DNA of 64,000 nucleotides from Amoebidium appalachense. Taxonomy: Eukaryota; Ichthyosporea. A program made the translations under genes and the position numbers. The notes below the pieces were generated by a model. The model saw only the letters and a program-made list of their open reading frames with translations, had not been told where the DNA came from and did no database searches. The stretch is from the NCBI GenBank assembly GCA_963693365.1, contig CAVNZM010000006.1:744001-808000 (forward strand), in the 5' to 3' direction. This document shows, one piece after another, positions 15,175 to 28,650 of this stretch. Position 1 is the first letter of the stretch. Each line of letters opens with the position of its first letter.

Positions 15175-15588
15175 AAACACACACACACAAACACACACAG
15201 GGAGAGTGTCCTCTTCTACTACAAGTGCCTGCGTCTTCAGCGCCGAGTTAGCGACGGGTCTGCAAAACTCTTCGATGCAATTGAGCTGTACAGAGAGTTT
15301 GTGTGTGAAGACGCCAAACACCAGATCAACATCCCATCGCACATCAAATCGAAACTAGATTGCGCGATTGAAGATTGCCGGGTGGCGATGGCTGTGCGTG
15401 GTATTTCCGAGTACAACAAGTGGGCGTCATCGGGGGAGGAGAGCGATCCTGATGAGAAATTTGATTTTTCGGAGGTGATGGCCGGATTCAACAATGCACG
15501 CATCCATCTGATCGAGATGCTGCAGAAGGATTCCTACCGCCGATTTCTGGCTAAGCGCATGGCTACACTGACGGCTGCCGGCTCCTGA
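13162..15588 (+). CDS. RGS-domain protein (regulator of G-protein signalling), two exons
   Basis: Exon 13162-13760 (ends CC-AG, phase 2; donor gtgtgtat) joins 15201-15588 (acceptor cacacacacag), giving 328 residues. About 170 N-terminal residues are Ser/Pro/Thr-rich and probably disordered. The RGS domain spans about 172-318: FFSFLSEEHSRESVLFYYKC, then LFDAIELYREFV, INIPSHIKSKLDCAI and the terminal MLQKDSYRRFLAKRM. These match the helical bundle that stimulates GTP hydrolysis by G-alpha subunits. An acidic insert (about 284-294, GEESDPDE) lies inside the domain. The join restores the RGS core exactly across the splice, which strongly supports the model. The start is uncertain: a tttatag acceptor-like sequence ends at 13156, so an upstream exon may exist. 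The intron holds poly-C, CTCC and CA arrays. Confidence 0.82.
14171..14331 (+). repeat. Dispersed repeat, copy A, ending in poly-C
   Basis: Shares with 32474-32607 the ordered blocks TCGAAACTCGGG, CTGAGGATGGGCTCT, ATACTCTTTATGT and CTGCAT, then a run of C. It sits in the RGS intron. A weaker resemblance exists to 27200-27343 and 63785-63894. Confidence 0.6.
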
Positions 15589-15729
15589 TTGATTGTTGAA
15601 CTCGATTATGTGCATTGCCGCCCCCCACCCCCCCCACCCTCCGGGCCCGCCTGGGGAAACTACACACACACTTATTACTCTCTCTTTCCGCATACACACA
15701 GACACAAGCGCACATGCCTCATCACACAC

Positions 15730-15782
<53 letters not shown>

Positions 15783-16695
15783 CGTTTTCCCATTTGCACA
15801 TCCCGCATTTATCCGTAGACACCACCTGTTATGCCTATAAACTGTGTTTTTTTTTTGTTTTGTTTTTTTTTGTTTTGTTTTTTTTTGAAAAAAAAAAAAA
15901 AAAAAAAAGGAATCGTTACTATTGAGAAAACTTTCTGCTGCCCAAAGAAGACTTCAATTGTTACATGTGACCATGTACAGTTAAGGTCAAGCAGGCAAAG
16001 TTTTTCAATTTTTCAACACGATTGACACCAACCCCATAACAACAAGATATGTAGCTACAGTAACCTCATGCACAGTGTAAATATGTTTAGGCAGAGGTGT
16101 TTTCTTTGACATAATTATTGTGTACTCAATTATCCTAATGCTCTTACAACTGTATTCCCAGCTGCTAATGCTTATTTGTACGACACACTCGAGTGCAAAC
16201 AAACTTATTGTAAGGGAAGAATTCCTCAGTCATAGTATCATAGAACAACAAATGAACAATGTAAATAACGAGGGACAAAAGCAACGCACAGCCGTTTACA
16301 CCTCAAACAACATTATGATGGTTTGTAATTATGGCACTAATTTTCCTGGGCTCCTTTGATGATACAAGTGAGTTTTGCCATTTTACGGTATTTGATCTGT
16401 AAATACATCAGACTAAATACGTCCTGTATACTTGTGTATCTGACGTGGTATGCCAGTAGCATGTATGCCCCGGCAACCCCACTGTGTTGGGGCCGGGGTT
16501 AAGTAAAGCTTATGCACTGGCCTTTTGCGATAAAATGTGTGCATTTCCCTGACAAATGCATGTTATTAAAATGCATGGGTAAATGAAGACGACCTGTAAC
16601 GTGCCTAAATGCAAATAACTGGTCATTAGGGAGTACCAATTGGAAACAAGAAAAAAAAAGTGCCCAATATATAGCTATCTGCTTGTAATGCTGCT

Positions 16696-16751
<56 letters not shown>

Positions 16752-17000
16752 AATAAAAAGAAAAAAAAAAAGAAAAAGAAAAAGAACTTAAACCCCCCAC
16801 AACCATATATAGCAGCTGCTGCCAACAGCTCGCAAAACAGTGTCACACACACAAAGGTCCACACACACACATAAGCCTTCATATAAGCCTTGTGGAATCA
16901 CGGTTGATACCGTCACACCTCCAAGCGCATGTGAGCTGGCATGCACAAGCGGACACGGGGAGTAACTGTTTCACTATGGCCGAATATAGCCAATACGCGC

Positions 17001-17052
<52 letters not shown>

Positions 17053-17823
17053 AGGGGAGGAGGGGGTTGGGGCGAAGGGAGGGACTCGGGGGACAAATCA
17101 AGCAGCCACAAGGGATTTGGGTACTTTGACCTTGTTTAAAAGTTTACCCCCCCCCCCCCACCCCCCCCCCCCCCCCCCCGGGCCCCCGCTTGGGCCTTCC
17201 CGCACATGGCACATGCATAGCCCAGATGATCTTGAAAAACTCATGGATCCATGCCAAGCCCTATTCAAGTAAACCGTTAGAGGGGCAATATATACGGGGG
17301 GTCAATGATAGTATCACAAATCTAGGCGCAGGCGCCAGTTTTAGGCATGGGAGTGCTTCACGTGCACCTGGTATGATATCCTCTGCGAGGTGTTCAGGTG
17401 CTGTATGATGGATTCGGTCGGATCATACATTGCTTGTACATCTAATGTCTCATTTTCAACCATGTATTAGCTGCTAACGCCACATTACTGAGATAGAAAA
17501 GTTTTAAAGGGTTCCTCGTCCCCGGCCCCTTCCCTCTCCTCTCCCCTCCCCCTCCCCCTCCCTCCCCCCCAACACACACACCCTTTCTTCTTATCGGACT
17601 CCATTTGTCCACTCGGAACAAGCTGGTGAGTGAGTGGGTGTGAGTGAGGGAGTAAGTGAGTGTGCTGTGTGTGTGTGCATGAGTGAGTGTGCACGTGTGT
17701 GTGTGTGTGTGGCACGCACGTTTTATGCTATGGCTTGTGTGTTTTAAATTGATGTGAGCCTTTTACCCACCTCAACGGTTTCCGTCACTTAGATAACGGC
17801 TATGTACATCCTCTCCCTCCCTC

Positions 17824-17898
<75 letters not shown>

Positions 17899-17980
17899 TC
17901 CCCCCCCCCCCCTCCCCCTCCCTCCCTTTTTGTCCCTGAGGCTCTCTCTCCCTCGCTCTCTCTCTCTCTCTCTCCCTCCC

Positions 17981-18013
<33 letters not shown>

Positions 18014-18020
18014 TCACACA
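15589..18020. repeat. Intergenic region with CA, A/T, poly-C, GT and CT arrays
   Basis: Contains (CA)n about 15726-15779, T-rich and A-rich tracts at 15846-15908, a poly-C run of about 43 at 16698-16741 followed by A-rich sequence, CG/GT arrays 16997-17051, poly-C 17146-17179, and (CT)n 17828-17895 with poly-C 17986-18010. Unique stretches (15910-16690, 17190-17500) carry no recognisable gene. Confidence 0.6.
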
Positions 18021-18523
18021 CTCTCTCTCATACATGGCACTTAGTGTTTTATGCATTTTTAGACTATAACAAACTGTTTCGAGGACAGTTACCGTACGTA
18101 CTAACAGGTTGCCATAGATAGAAAATCATAACACACACACACAGACTCAATCAGGACATCTGATTCAATACAAGCATACGCATATGACAAGTTTGCAACC
18201 ATGAACCCACACGAACGCTGCGTCCCCTCCTCCTCCCCTCACCTCCCCCCGAAAAATAATTTCAAAAAAATGAAAAATTAAAATTAAATAAATACCGTTT
18301 GAATAACGAAAAGCTTTGTGAATACAAATAAAAATAAAATCAAATCATAAAATGCAAATATAAACCACATCATCCGGGCCGGGCATTGCATACACCTCAG
18401 GCTGTGACACAAAGTTGTATGTGTCATGTTTCTGCACATGTACATCACCTGCATGCGAGATTAAGCTTGGCCTGGAGCTCGGATCCGGAGTAAAGAAGAA
18501 GAGGAGGAGGGTAAGGATGACCG

Positions 18524-18574
<51 letters not shown>

Positions 18575-19406
18575 TGAAACGTCGGGAAGTCTATCCCATT
18601 ATTACGTGTAGTTGTGGATTGTTTTTGTGGCGCCTGCAAACAACAGTTCCGTAGCCAAGCACCATTTTGTAATACAAGCCCTATACCTTTTACAAACTTG
18701 ACTGTGTCCTTTTCAACGAAAAGCGGGGTTTAACCATAAGATATAGACCGTGTAAACCAATTATAGTCGTGTCAGGTCGCTAGCCTTTGAAACACAACTC
18801 CCTGCCTCCCTTCGCCGGACACCACAGCATGGCACCGGGTCTTGTGAAACCTGCACAGAGCATAAATATGGAACGAAGATGAAAGACTCGTGACACCCTT
18901 CCGTGCTTCATCGCGCCAATCGATGGTTTTTTCCCTCAAAGATAAAAGTTGTATTTTTTTTTGTAATTACTACGAATGCTCCATTTGCCCGTAGGCCGGA
19001 GATGCAGCCGCCAGGGCATGCACTATCTTCGCATAATATATCTACAAGATATCACACCCTCGAAGGAGTGAGCCGACTTATTCTTATCCAGCCGGCTTGA
19101 TAAAGGGCCTACTGTCATCCCACTTAAATAAATACATAATTTTCAGCGACTTTAGCGCAAAATCCTTTTTTTAAAAAAATTGTAGATCATTGGCATGAAA
19201 AATTATTGTTCCTGGATGCACACAAATGAGCACACATATCGCTTCACAGGCGAATTAAAAATTATAAACATAAATATTCCCCCCTACCTCTACAAAATCA
19301 GCAAAATTCCATTCATCTATGGAAGTTTCTTAATTACCTTATTTGATAAAAGCATAAACCCACACACTATAACCTCCAAATTAGACAAAAAGCACGGTCT
19401 CCTAAT
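18021..19406. other. AT-rich intergenic sequence with one 49-base poly-G run
   Basis: Mostly unique and AT-rich, with A/T-rich low complexity around 18255-18365 and poly-G at 18525-18573. No gene recognised. The part nearest 19406 is probably the 3' UTR of the minus-strand gene that follows. Confidence 0.5.
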
Positions 19407-20615
19407 TCACGACAGTGAAAGTATGCTACGGTCGTGCGGTGCCATTCCATCCGAGCTTGATCGTTGCACTCTTGGCTCGTACCACTGCTGCCGTGGCTTC
19501 CTCAGGTGGTCGCGGTGGTGGTTGTCCGGCAGGTACGCAGGGGGTGCAGGCAGGAACATGCCCTTGCTGTTGCGAACAGGGCGGATGTTGCGCTTGCCCA
19601 TGGGGCCCATACCACGGCCCGACATGGGAGGGCTTGTAGAGCTTGGCTTAATCAGGCGCAGGGTGCCGGCTTCTCTCATTTCGTTCAGTCGAGCCTCGAC
19701 AACCTCGTAGCATTCGGTGGGGTTGTCCGGGTGTTGGTACGCAAGTGCCTGCAGGTCGGGCACGAAACGGAACGAATGTGCAATTTGCGCACACTCAAAT
19801 GCGGGGTCGTCATTAATCCCTGCGCGCGACAGAAGCAGCTTCAGTCGGTCCCTCCAGCCACAAAACGTGCCTTTGGGGTCAAAAAACAGCGCACGTAGCT
19901 GGTGCAGTGCCTTGGCTTTGTCTTCGGGGTGCATGGGGCCTTGCACCTCGGGTGTGCGGCGCGTAAAAATCCCTGCCAAATCCCCGTTGATGGTAATGTC
20001 AATAAAATGCTGCAGAGTCTGTTTGTAGTCGTGCAATTCGGCGGGGATAGAGTCCATGCGTGCCCGCGTAACCTCGTCGCCAGGCGCATTTGCACGGAGC
20101 AGGTGGTTGGCAACGACCGGGCCACATTGCTCCACCACCATGCACGTTTGCATGTGCGCACGCACGTCGGCAAGCCACTCATCCAAATTACTGTCTTCGT
20201 ACACTTTGGGCACGCTCGACTGTGCCTCGGTGGGCAGCTGAACGGAGAAAAGAGAGCTGGAACAATACGCTGTTTCTGGTGTACCTGCAAACTCGAATTC
20301 AAAACGACTCATTTCTGGAGAACCAGAGCGCGTTGAAGTGGGTGGTGTGAAACATTCCATAACGGGCGTGTGGCTACTCTGTGAGCGCGTATATTCGTTC
20401 TTGGCTGAGTCTGTCATAGCAAAGGGCGACCAGAGGTTCAGAGGGCTTGTTTGCATGTAGGAAACGTCGGATTCGCTGTCTATGTGGCCCACATTTCCTG
20501 GATTTTCGTTTTTCGCTGAAGTGAGCATAATCATGCTATCGAGCCAGGCTGTGTCCCCGCTAGGCTCCATGGTACCAAGGTTCAAAAAGTCTTCCTTTAG
20601 TGGGTCTGGATACAT
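19407..20615 (-). CDS. Orphan 402-residue protein, possibly Gag-derived
   Basis: Single uninterrupted frame with its own promoter. Residues 1-140 are Ser/Thr-rich and probably disordered. Residues 145-320 look like a compact helical domain (LDEWLADVRAHMQTCMV, then ALHQLRALFFDPKGTFCGWR, DRLKLLLSRAGI and ECYEVVEARLNEMREAG). The layout recalls retrotransposon Gag capsids: a Trp-containing helix, an FxGWRDRL-like segment and a YxxxEARL-like segment. The tail (from about 335) is Arg/Gly-rich (SGRGMGPMGKRNIRPVR). There is no CCHC zinc knuckle, and no protease or polymerase lies beside it. It may be a domesticated gag gene or an unrelated lineage-specific gene, and I do not recognise a family with confidence. 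Coding composition and a clean promoter argue that it is real and expressed. Confidence 0.6.
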   Translation of the reverse strand: MYPDPLKEDFLNLGTMEPSGDTAWLDSMIMLTSAKNENPGNVGHIDSESDVSYMQTSPLNLWSPFAMTDSAKNEYTRSQSSHTPVMECFTPPTSTRSGSPEMSRFEFEFAGTPETAYCSSSLFSVQLPTEAQSSVPKVYEDSNLDEWLADVRAHMQTCMVVEQCGPVVANHLLRANAPGDEVTRARMDSIPAELHDYKQTLQHFIDITINGDLAGIFTRRTPEVQGPMHPEDKAKALHQLRALFFDPKGTFCGWRDRLKLLLSRAGINDDPAFECAQIAHSFRFVPDLQALAYQHPDNPTECYEVVEARLNEMREAGTLRLIKPSSTSPPMSGRGMGPMGKRNIRPVRNSKGMFLPAPPAYLPDNHHRDHLRKPRQQWYEPRVQRSSSDGMAPHDRSILSLS

Positions 20616-20792
20616 TTCATCTGCGAGATAACTCTCTTAACATGAGATATTGCTTCAAATCTATAACATAACGGCACACACTGTGTGTGCTATCTTGTAC
20701 ATATATGCGTGACTCTGTTTCCGGAATGCCGTTTATGATGATTGCAAACTGAGATGTGGCGTCTGTTTGGTGCCCATTTGACCGGGTGACTC

Positions 20793-20958
20793 CTTTATAT
20801 ATCCCTGCTGACCGGCTAATTAGCGGGTATTATGACGTTTTATATGGGACGTCCTAATTGGTTTAGCCTAACAGCGGAGCCTATGTACATTTTATAAACG
20901 TATTATGATTGGATAGTCAGTAACTGCTCGCACCTAAGGACTAGCCAATGAAAATTGG
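20793..20958 (-). promoter_or_regulatory. TATA box and CCAAT boxes upstream of the minus-strand gene
   Basis: On the minus strand TATATAAAGG lies at 20793-20802, about 180 bp before the ATG. CCAAT-type pentamers lie at 20857-20861, 20908-20912, 20945-20949 and 20954-20958, in both orientations. The set is a typical NF-Y/TATA Pol II promoter. Confidence 0.55.
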
Positions 20959-20959
20959 G

Positions 20960-22600
20960 CTTTTGGTTTGGTGTCAGCCAGTCGAAATGAATCAGCTCTT
21001 CAGAACCCCCTAGACTAATTTCTTTTAGAATCTTTACAATGAAGCCTGAAATTTTTTGCAGGCTCCCATGTAGATTGGTGGTTCAGTAGGCATATGCAGC
21101 TGCGATCTTGTGGGAAATAGAGCTTGCCAGACCAGAAGATCTAATAGATACATATTGTTTCTTTTTTTTTGGAGTCTTTTATTTATTGCAATACACAGTC
21201 TTATGATACTGCTTTTGTAACTTTTGGTACAGCAGAATTATTGCCAGAATAATAATATGTGCGAATGGAAACTTTCTGGCAGGGCCGAAGCGTTTTTGTG
21301 CATCGTCACTGGGAGTTTGACGGGAATCGTCTTCCAAGTTTGGCAGTTTGGACCAGTTGTTGAGAGCTGAGCCAAGCTCGCTACCTGGCGGGCCAAGATA
21401 TTGTGTTGGCTCGAATTGACCGATAACCCACGAGCTCCTTTCAATTGCCTGTCTGAGACATTAAAAATGCACTAAATGCAATTTACAAAAAGGCCTCTTA
21501 GGAATATTTTTAAAAAAATATCTAATTTTAGTTTGTTTTTCCGTCCATCAGTGCAGTTTATTGCCCACTATTGTAGTAGAGCCCCCAGCTTAGGCAGTTT
21601 GTCTGCTCGATCGGCGATTCGGCTCGGCTCGCGAGGGAGTGGCCCGAAGGGTCAGTGTTGGACCCGGCCTGCACTCCACGGCGGTAGACACTGGTTTGAT
21701 TGGCTGCGACTGGCACGTTGGAACGATGTAATGCCACGGCGCTCTTCCAGACGGGTTCGAATTACGTTTTGGAAACCAACAGTCGATCACACGTGTACAT
21801 CTTTATGCATAAACTGTGCATGTCAACGATCTCATCACATTCAGCACTTCGGGACTTTTACTAGCATACGTATTATTGCAGATTAGTGATTATTATATTC
21901 AGAAATACTTTTCTGTACACATCCCAGAGTTATTGTTTACTGAAAAAAGCACCACGTCACGGGCCCGACAGGACGGAAGCCCCGACGTATCGGCGCCAAA
22001 CTTGGCCATTTGTTTCCCGGGAGTCAGTCACTTTTCGAAGCCTGGCTATGAACAGCGACGGAATCTCCCGACGGTTCGTGATTTGTTTTGATGCAGAAAG
22101 CAAGAGCGTTCACTATCCCTTGACACTGACCTCGAATACAAGAAAAATGGAACAGCAGGAATAATAAATAATAAAATTTATATTAGAAAAACAGACTCTT
22201 TTTCTCGAAATTTGGTCCCATACAAAATATTATGCGAAACGACTCGAACGAGGACTGCGTCCGTGAGCCTGCACCACACGTCACGTGCCCGCGTGACAAG
22301 GTGAGCGATGTACCAATCAACAGCAACAAGTCAAGATCTGTGGCATTCCACGGTGTTCGACCTATGACGTAACGCATTCCAAGAGGAACCCCCCAAGCCT
22401 TCGCGCGCACGTGTTTTCTCACAGATGTGCGCTGACAGACTGACGGCTGTGACACAAACACACAAATTAGGGTTTGTTGCCCTCGCATGAGTATATAGCG
22501 CATAACTTGAGAGGGGTTGCCCGCAGCTCTACCGGCTTGTGCCATATGCGCACGCAGCAAGCTTGCAGGCTAGTTCGTTCTTTGGACACTGTCACGAGGG
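20960..22600. other. Unique intergenic sequence, no gene resolved
   Basis: On the minus strand an AATAAA-type signal lies around 21178-21190, after a short 68-codon frame (21238-21444). Other overlapping frames lie at 21476-22560. None has a domain I recognise, and no splice-consistent model could be built. Confidence 0.4.
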
Positions 22601-22639
22601 TGTAGAGCTGAGTTTTTGAGTGCACAGGAGAACTGGTGT

Positions 22640-23575
<936 letters not shown>

Positions 23576-24389
23576 TAACATCCCTTTGTCCAAGGTCGAT
23601 CGTTGGCCATAAAACAGTCTGGTGATATACACAGCCCGTTTTAAACCGAAATAACTCATTTCTCGCCGTGATTTTGAGTTCAACGTTATTCGTCCCGGGA
23701 TTGGAACTCAATACCTGTGCGTGTGTGCCCGCGCGTGCGCTGTGTGTGCGTGTGCCCGTGCCTGTGCGCGCGCACGTGTGTGTACATGTGGTGCTTGCTA
23801 CGATGCGCGCGTGTGTATGTTTTGTATATAGTGTGTGGGGAGGGGGGAAGGGGGGGGGATCCGGAGGATTCGGAGGGATGTAAAGCTAACGGTTGTTATG
23901 ATTCAAGCATTCCAGGTACTATGTATTGTAGTGGTATGCATATCCTAGCGCAATGAGAATTGGGACAGATGTAGTATGTGGAAGTGGATTTAAAAGAACT
24001 GCGTCTTCACTGCTAAAAACTGTCAAGTTAACTTGATGTTAACACGGACGGCTTTTGAATAGTCATGCTCTATGCCTAGCCATGGGCCAACGGATTCATA
24101 AGCATGGTTGCACACACGAATAGATGGGATGATTTCCGGTCCTAATAATAAACATGGCGTTGTGGGATGCAATTGCACCCTATGTAGCTTAGTAGTACAC
24201 TGTGGTAAAACGGATGACTTCTGTACGTTGGTCCTGCTCATCAGAAAAGAAAGAGCACTCCGCTGGAACCTGCGCGGGCGAGCTCGAGGCAGGCGAGGTT
24301 GTTTCTCATTCTTAGTTGACCGTGCAGTGAGACTCATGGAGCCCGGGTCCGGTTGACCGGGTTGAGTTGACTCTGAAGTCGTGGATCGA
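23576..24389. other. Intergenic sequence upstream of the TBL2-like gene
   Basis: A GT/GC-rich stretch lies at 23716-23840, followed by unique sequence. No gene recognised. Confidence 0.45.
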
Positions 24390-24434
24390 TGACGTCATGT
24401 TACGTCATCTTCATAGCAACCGCTGTACGATTGG
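24390..24434 (+). promoter_or_regulatory. CRE pair and inverted CCAAT box before the TBL2-like gene
   Basis: A perfect palindromic CRE, TGACGTCA, lies at 24390-24397. A second site, TTACGTCA, lies at 24400-24407, and ATTGG lies at 24430-24434. They lie about 190-230 bp before the chosen ATG. Regulation by CREB/ATF-type bZIP factors is inferred. Confidence 0.5.
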
Positions 24435-24620
24435 CTGTTCACGCACTTTTGGCGCATTATTTCAACACACACAAGCGTACAGTGGCAGCCTCGGAACCTG
24501 AGCCTTACGAAGCCTTATTGCATAGCTCTTGTGGAGTTGGAAGCGCAAGATAAACTCAGTCCGACGTTGCTTACTGTAGGTTGGTGTGACAGAGGCAGGG
24601 GCCTCCACACAGACAGCAAC

Positions 24621-26959
24621 ATGGACCTGTTTGTGCTGTTTCTGACCGTGGTTGTGTGTGCCGTGCTCAGCTTCTTCATCCTGAAACCGGTAAAACCCCA
24701 CCTACACTCCAGCACCATGCTTGTGCTTACTTGATCAATCCTCCCCCTCCCCCTCCCCCCCCCCCCTCCCCCCCCCCCCCCCTTCCCCCTCTCCCCCTCT
24801 TCGTTCCCGCTGCCGCTTTTCCCAACAGAACATCGTGCACAGTGGTACATCCCGCTCCTTAGCCTCCTGCAACCGTCCCCTTCTTCCCCCGTTTCTCTTC
24901 CTTTCCCTCTCTGCACAAATTCTTTACTTTTCTCCTTTTCTCCAAACGCATGCTCCAGAAGCACCACAGGAAATGGCAGAGGAATGGAAAGTGGGAACTG
25001 GGGAGAACGCTCCACACTCATGGGAAAAATTCTTGCTGCAGGCATTGTCCTGTACGAAGTATAGCAATTGTTAGGTATGACACGAAATAGATGGGCTTCT
25101 TAGATCCCTACGGCGAATTAAAAAGAGAAGGGCACAGGATGATGCAACTACAGAAGTACACCATCAGATTCGTTGCAAAACAGAGGATTATCTATCTATC
25201 TCTGTTCAGCGAACCCCCCCCCCCCCCCCCCCTTCCTCCCCCCGCCCTCCCCCCCCCCCCCCCCCCCCCCCCTGGTCCCTGCCTCTCCCTCTCCCCCCTC
25301 CTCCTCCTCCCCCTCCCCCCCTCTAAACATAGAAAGCCAACCCCGTAATCCCATCTCAATCTCCCCTCCCCTCCCCTCCCCCTCCCTCCCCCCCCCCCCC
25401 CACCCTTCCCCTCCTCAATGTACGGAAACATCATGTGACCTTTTGCCAGTAACTCACCCTTCACGCCCTTGGCGCGTTCTAACCCAGTGGTTGCAGAAAC
25501 AAGAAGAGGTTGCAGCAAAGGCTGCCGAGAGAGAGAAGGAGAAGGAGCCAACGCCCGTGGGGGCGTCCCCTGTGGTGCAGAAGCAGCTCAAGAAAGAAAA
25601 GGTCCGTGCAGCTCTGTCGTTCATCCCCTATGTTAGCAGGAGGATCACATGCCCACAAGAGGTGGCGCGGATGGGTGGGTGGGTGGGTGAGTAGGTGGGG
25701 GAGGGGGGGGGGGGGGGGTCTCGTCGGGGAGGCAAAGAAGGGTAGGTGAAATGTACATTAATGTTGGTCGGCAACCCCCCCTTCTCCCCTTTTTTTCCTT
25801 CTTTTTTTCTTTTTTGTGAATTTTCTCGGGGGTCTTGGGGGTGGGGTGGGGTGGAAGGGGGGGGGGGGGGGGGGGGGTTGGCGGGAGGGAGGGTGGAGGA
25901 GGAGGAGGGATGGAGGTTAAGCCGGGTTGGTGGGGTCGGTGGAGAGAAGGGGGCCAGATGTATGAAAGAAGAGGGAAGCAATTGAAGAGGTTTTTGGTGG
26001 TGATGGCATGGTTTGTGGGGGTCGAGAGGGGAAGAGGGGCAGGAAAACGTGGGAAAGTGGGGATGCGGGGCCTTTTATGGTCGTGGCCACAGGTTGTAGT
26101 ATGGGACACCCTAATCCAGCCTTTCCTTGAATTAGTGGCTTTACTGTTATCCCCCTCCCCGCCCCCCCCCCCCACCCACCTTTCTGCCTTCTCGATTACA
26201 CCTTCTCCGCCCCCCTCCCCCTCCCCCTCCCCCCTGCTCCTTGGTTTGGCCCAACCACACCTCCATCTCCCCTTCCCAATCTTTTACATGTTGGCTTCTG
26301 GGGAACAGCCGGGGTAGTGCCTGAGGTTGCATTTGGGTGGGTGGTGGTGGTGGTGGTTAGAAAGGGGGGGGGGGGAGGGGGGGGGGGGGGGAGAGAAAAA
26401 CGGACAGTGGGTAGAAGAGATAGAGTTGCAAGAAACATGTAGGGAATGACCTTTCTAGGAGTATTTACACATACCCATGACTGTTTGCACATATATAGGT
26501 TGCAGCCCCAGCCAAGACCAAACACCCATGGGAGAGAGGGTCCCTTAAGGGCCACCAGGGGGAGGTGCTGTGCATTGACATCAACAAGGCAAAGACTCAC
26601 TGCCTCACGTGCTCTTCAGGTGTGTCCTAAATTCCTTCATGCAGGGGGCGAGTTTTCGGTGCTTTTTCTGACTGCATTGCATGTTATGAAGCCCGTACTG
26701 TAAGGGATGAATTCCTAGCGGTTGTTGGCCTCAGTGTGTGTGTGTGTGTCCTAAAATTCTTTATACAGGGAGTGAATATTTGTTGCTCGTTGGCTTCGAT
26801 GTGTTTGCATTTGTGAACTACTGTTCATTTTTGGCACGTCAACTCCCCCCCCCCCCCCCCCCTTTTTCGCCCCCCTTTTTCGCCCCTTCCCCGGCCCTCT
26901 GCCCTTCACTTGGTAGGTAGAGGGAATAAGCATGCTGGATAAAGGAGGATTGGCGCTCT

Positions 26960-26996
<37 letters not shown>

Positions 26997-27653
26997 GCTG
27001 GTGTTCTCGTTTTACTTTTTGATTTTCTGTACTAAGGCATGGAGAAAGAGAAGCACGTGCAGTTCACTGATTGCATGGGGGTGCAGACAGTACTGTGCGG
27101 GTGTGGACCTTTGAGGGCATCGAGGACAAATCAAACAGGTTGAAACCCCCCCCCCCCCCCCCCCCCCCCCCGGCGCCCCCCGGCCCGCCCCGCCCGCCCA
27201 CCCTTGAGGGTGGGCTCTGCGTATGTTGATGCTGCGCACGTTGCTGATGTTTGCATACTTAAGTATGCGTTGATATGTGTTCTTCACAGTGTTTCTCATC
27301 AGGTGGTTGTGCTTTGTACCGTGTTCCGCATTCTGCTCCCTCCCCCCTTTCTCCCCCCCCCCCCCCCCCCCCCCCCCCGTTCAACTTGTCCACCTGACGT
27401 TTCCCTCCTTTAATTTGCATAGCCCTGTAATTTACCATTTTTTTCCCTTCCTCCCCTTCCTCCCCCCCCCCCCCCCCCCCCCCAACACCAAATGTGACCC
27501 CTTCTGTTTCCCTACCTCCCCCCTCGGGCCCCCCTCCCCCTTTCGGATATGATGGGCTTTACTTGTTATTTTATGTTCTTCTTGTTTGCTCTGTTCCTGG
27601 CAGGATCTCTTTTTTTCGCCGTTCTAAAGTTGTGCTTCCTCTTTTTTAACACA

Positions 27654-27704
<51 letters not shown>

Positions 27705-27857
27705 TCCCCCCAGACACGTACGAGCCAACATTGAGTTCGACAGCCCGACGGTGGCCTCGTTCAGTGGGGATGGCATGTACGTGCTGGCAGCCACGGCAGA
27801 CAGCAAGGCCATCAAGATCCACAAGTTTGCTAAGGTGTGTGTGTGTGTGTGTGTGCG

Positions 27858-27889
<32 letters not shown>

Positions 27890-28028
27890 TGCTTGCGTGC
27901 TTGCGTGCTTGCGTGTTTTTTTTTTTTTTTTTTTTTTTTTTTTTGGGGGGGGGGGGGGGGCAGAGGAGATGGGCTTAGTCTGGTTACTCTGTGTAGCCCT
28001 AAGACATTTGTGGGCCTGTAATACCTCT

Positions 28029-28065
<37 letters not shown>

Positions 28066-28493
28066 CCGCTCCCTCCCTCCTCTTACCTTACTTTCTTAAC
28101 ACACCACACCCCTCGGCCCCGTATACGCCCCCCCCCCCCCCCCCCCCCCCCCCCCATTTTTGTGACATTTTGAGTTTTGTCTTTTGGTGTCTCCTCCTCC
28201 ACATTTCCAACCCACTACATACCCTCCCCCCCCCCCCCCCCTGGGCGCCTTTCCTCAGCAATGTACAGATGCTTTGCGACTGAATTGATCACAAAAATAT
28301 CGAAAGTGAACAAACGAATCAATTTGGTTTCTTTTTGAGCATTTCACTGACACTGTGTGCAGGATAAAACAACCAAGGCCTACACTCTGACGCCTGCAAG
28401 AGACTTTGCTAGTGGCCACAGTCACCCAATCCACTCCCTGCAGTTAGCTCCAAATAACAAGTACATGATGGCTGCATCAATAGGTGTGTGTGT

Positions 28494-28531
<38 letters not shown>

Positions 28532-28574
28532 GTTGGTGCGTGCGTGTGTGTGTGGGTGTGTGTGTGTGTGTTCG

Positions 28575-28650
<76 letters not shown>

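Noticed and set aside
19415-20350. Plus-strand and alternative minus-strand frames overlapping the 402-residue gene
   Set aside because: Shadows of the single long frame, which alone has a promoter and a sensible composition.
21640-21790. Possible tRNA (GGTTCGAATTA resembles a B box)
   Set aside because: No A box at the right spacing and no cloverleaf; the B-box match is incomplete.
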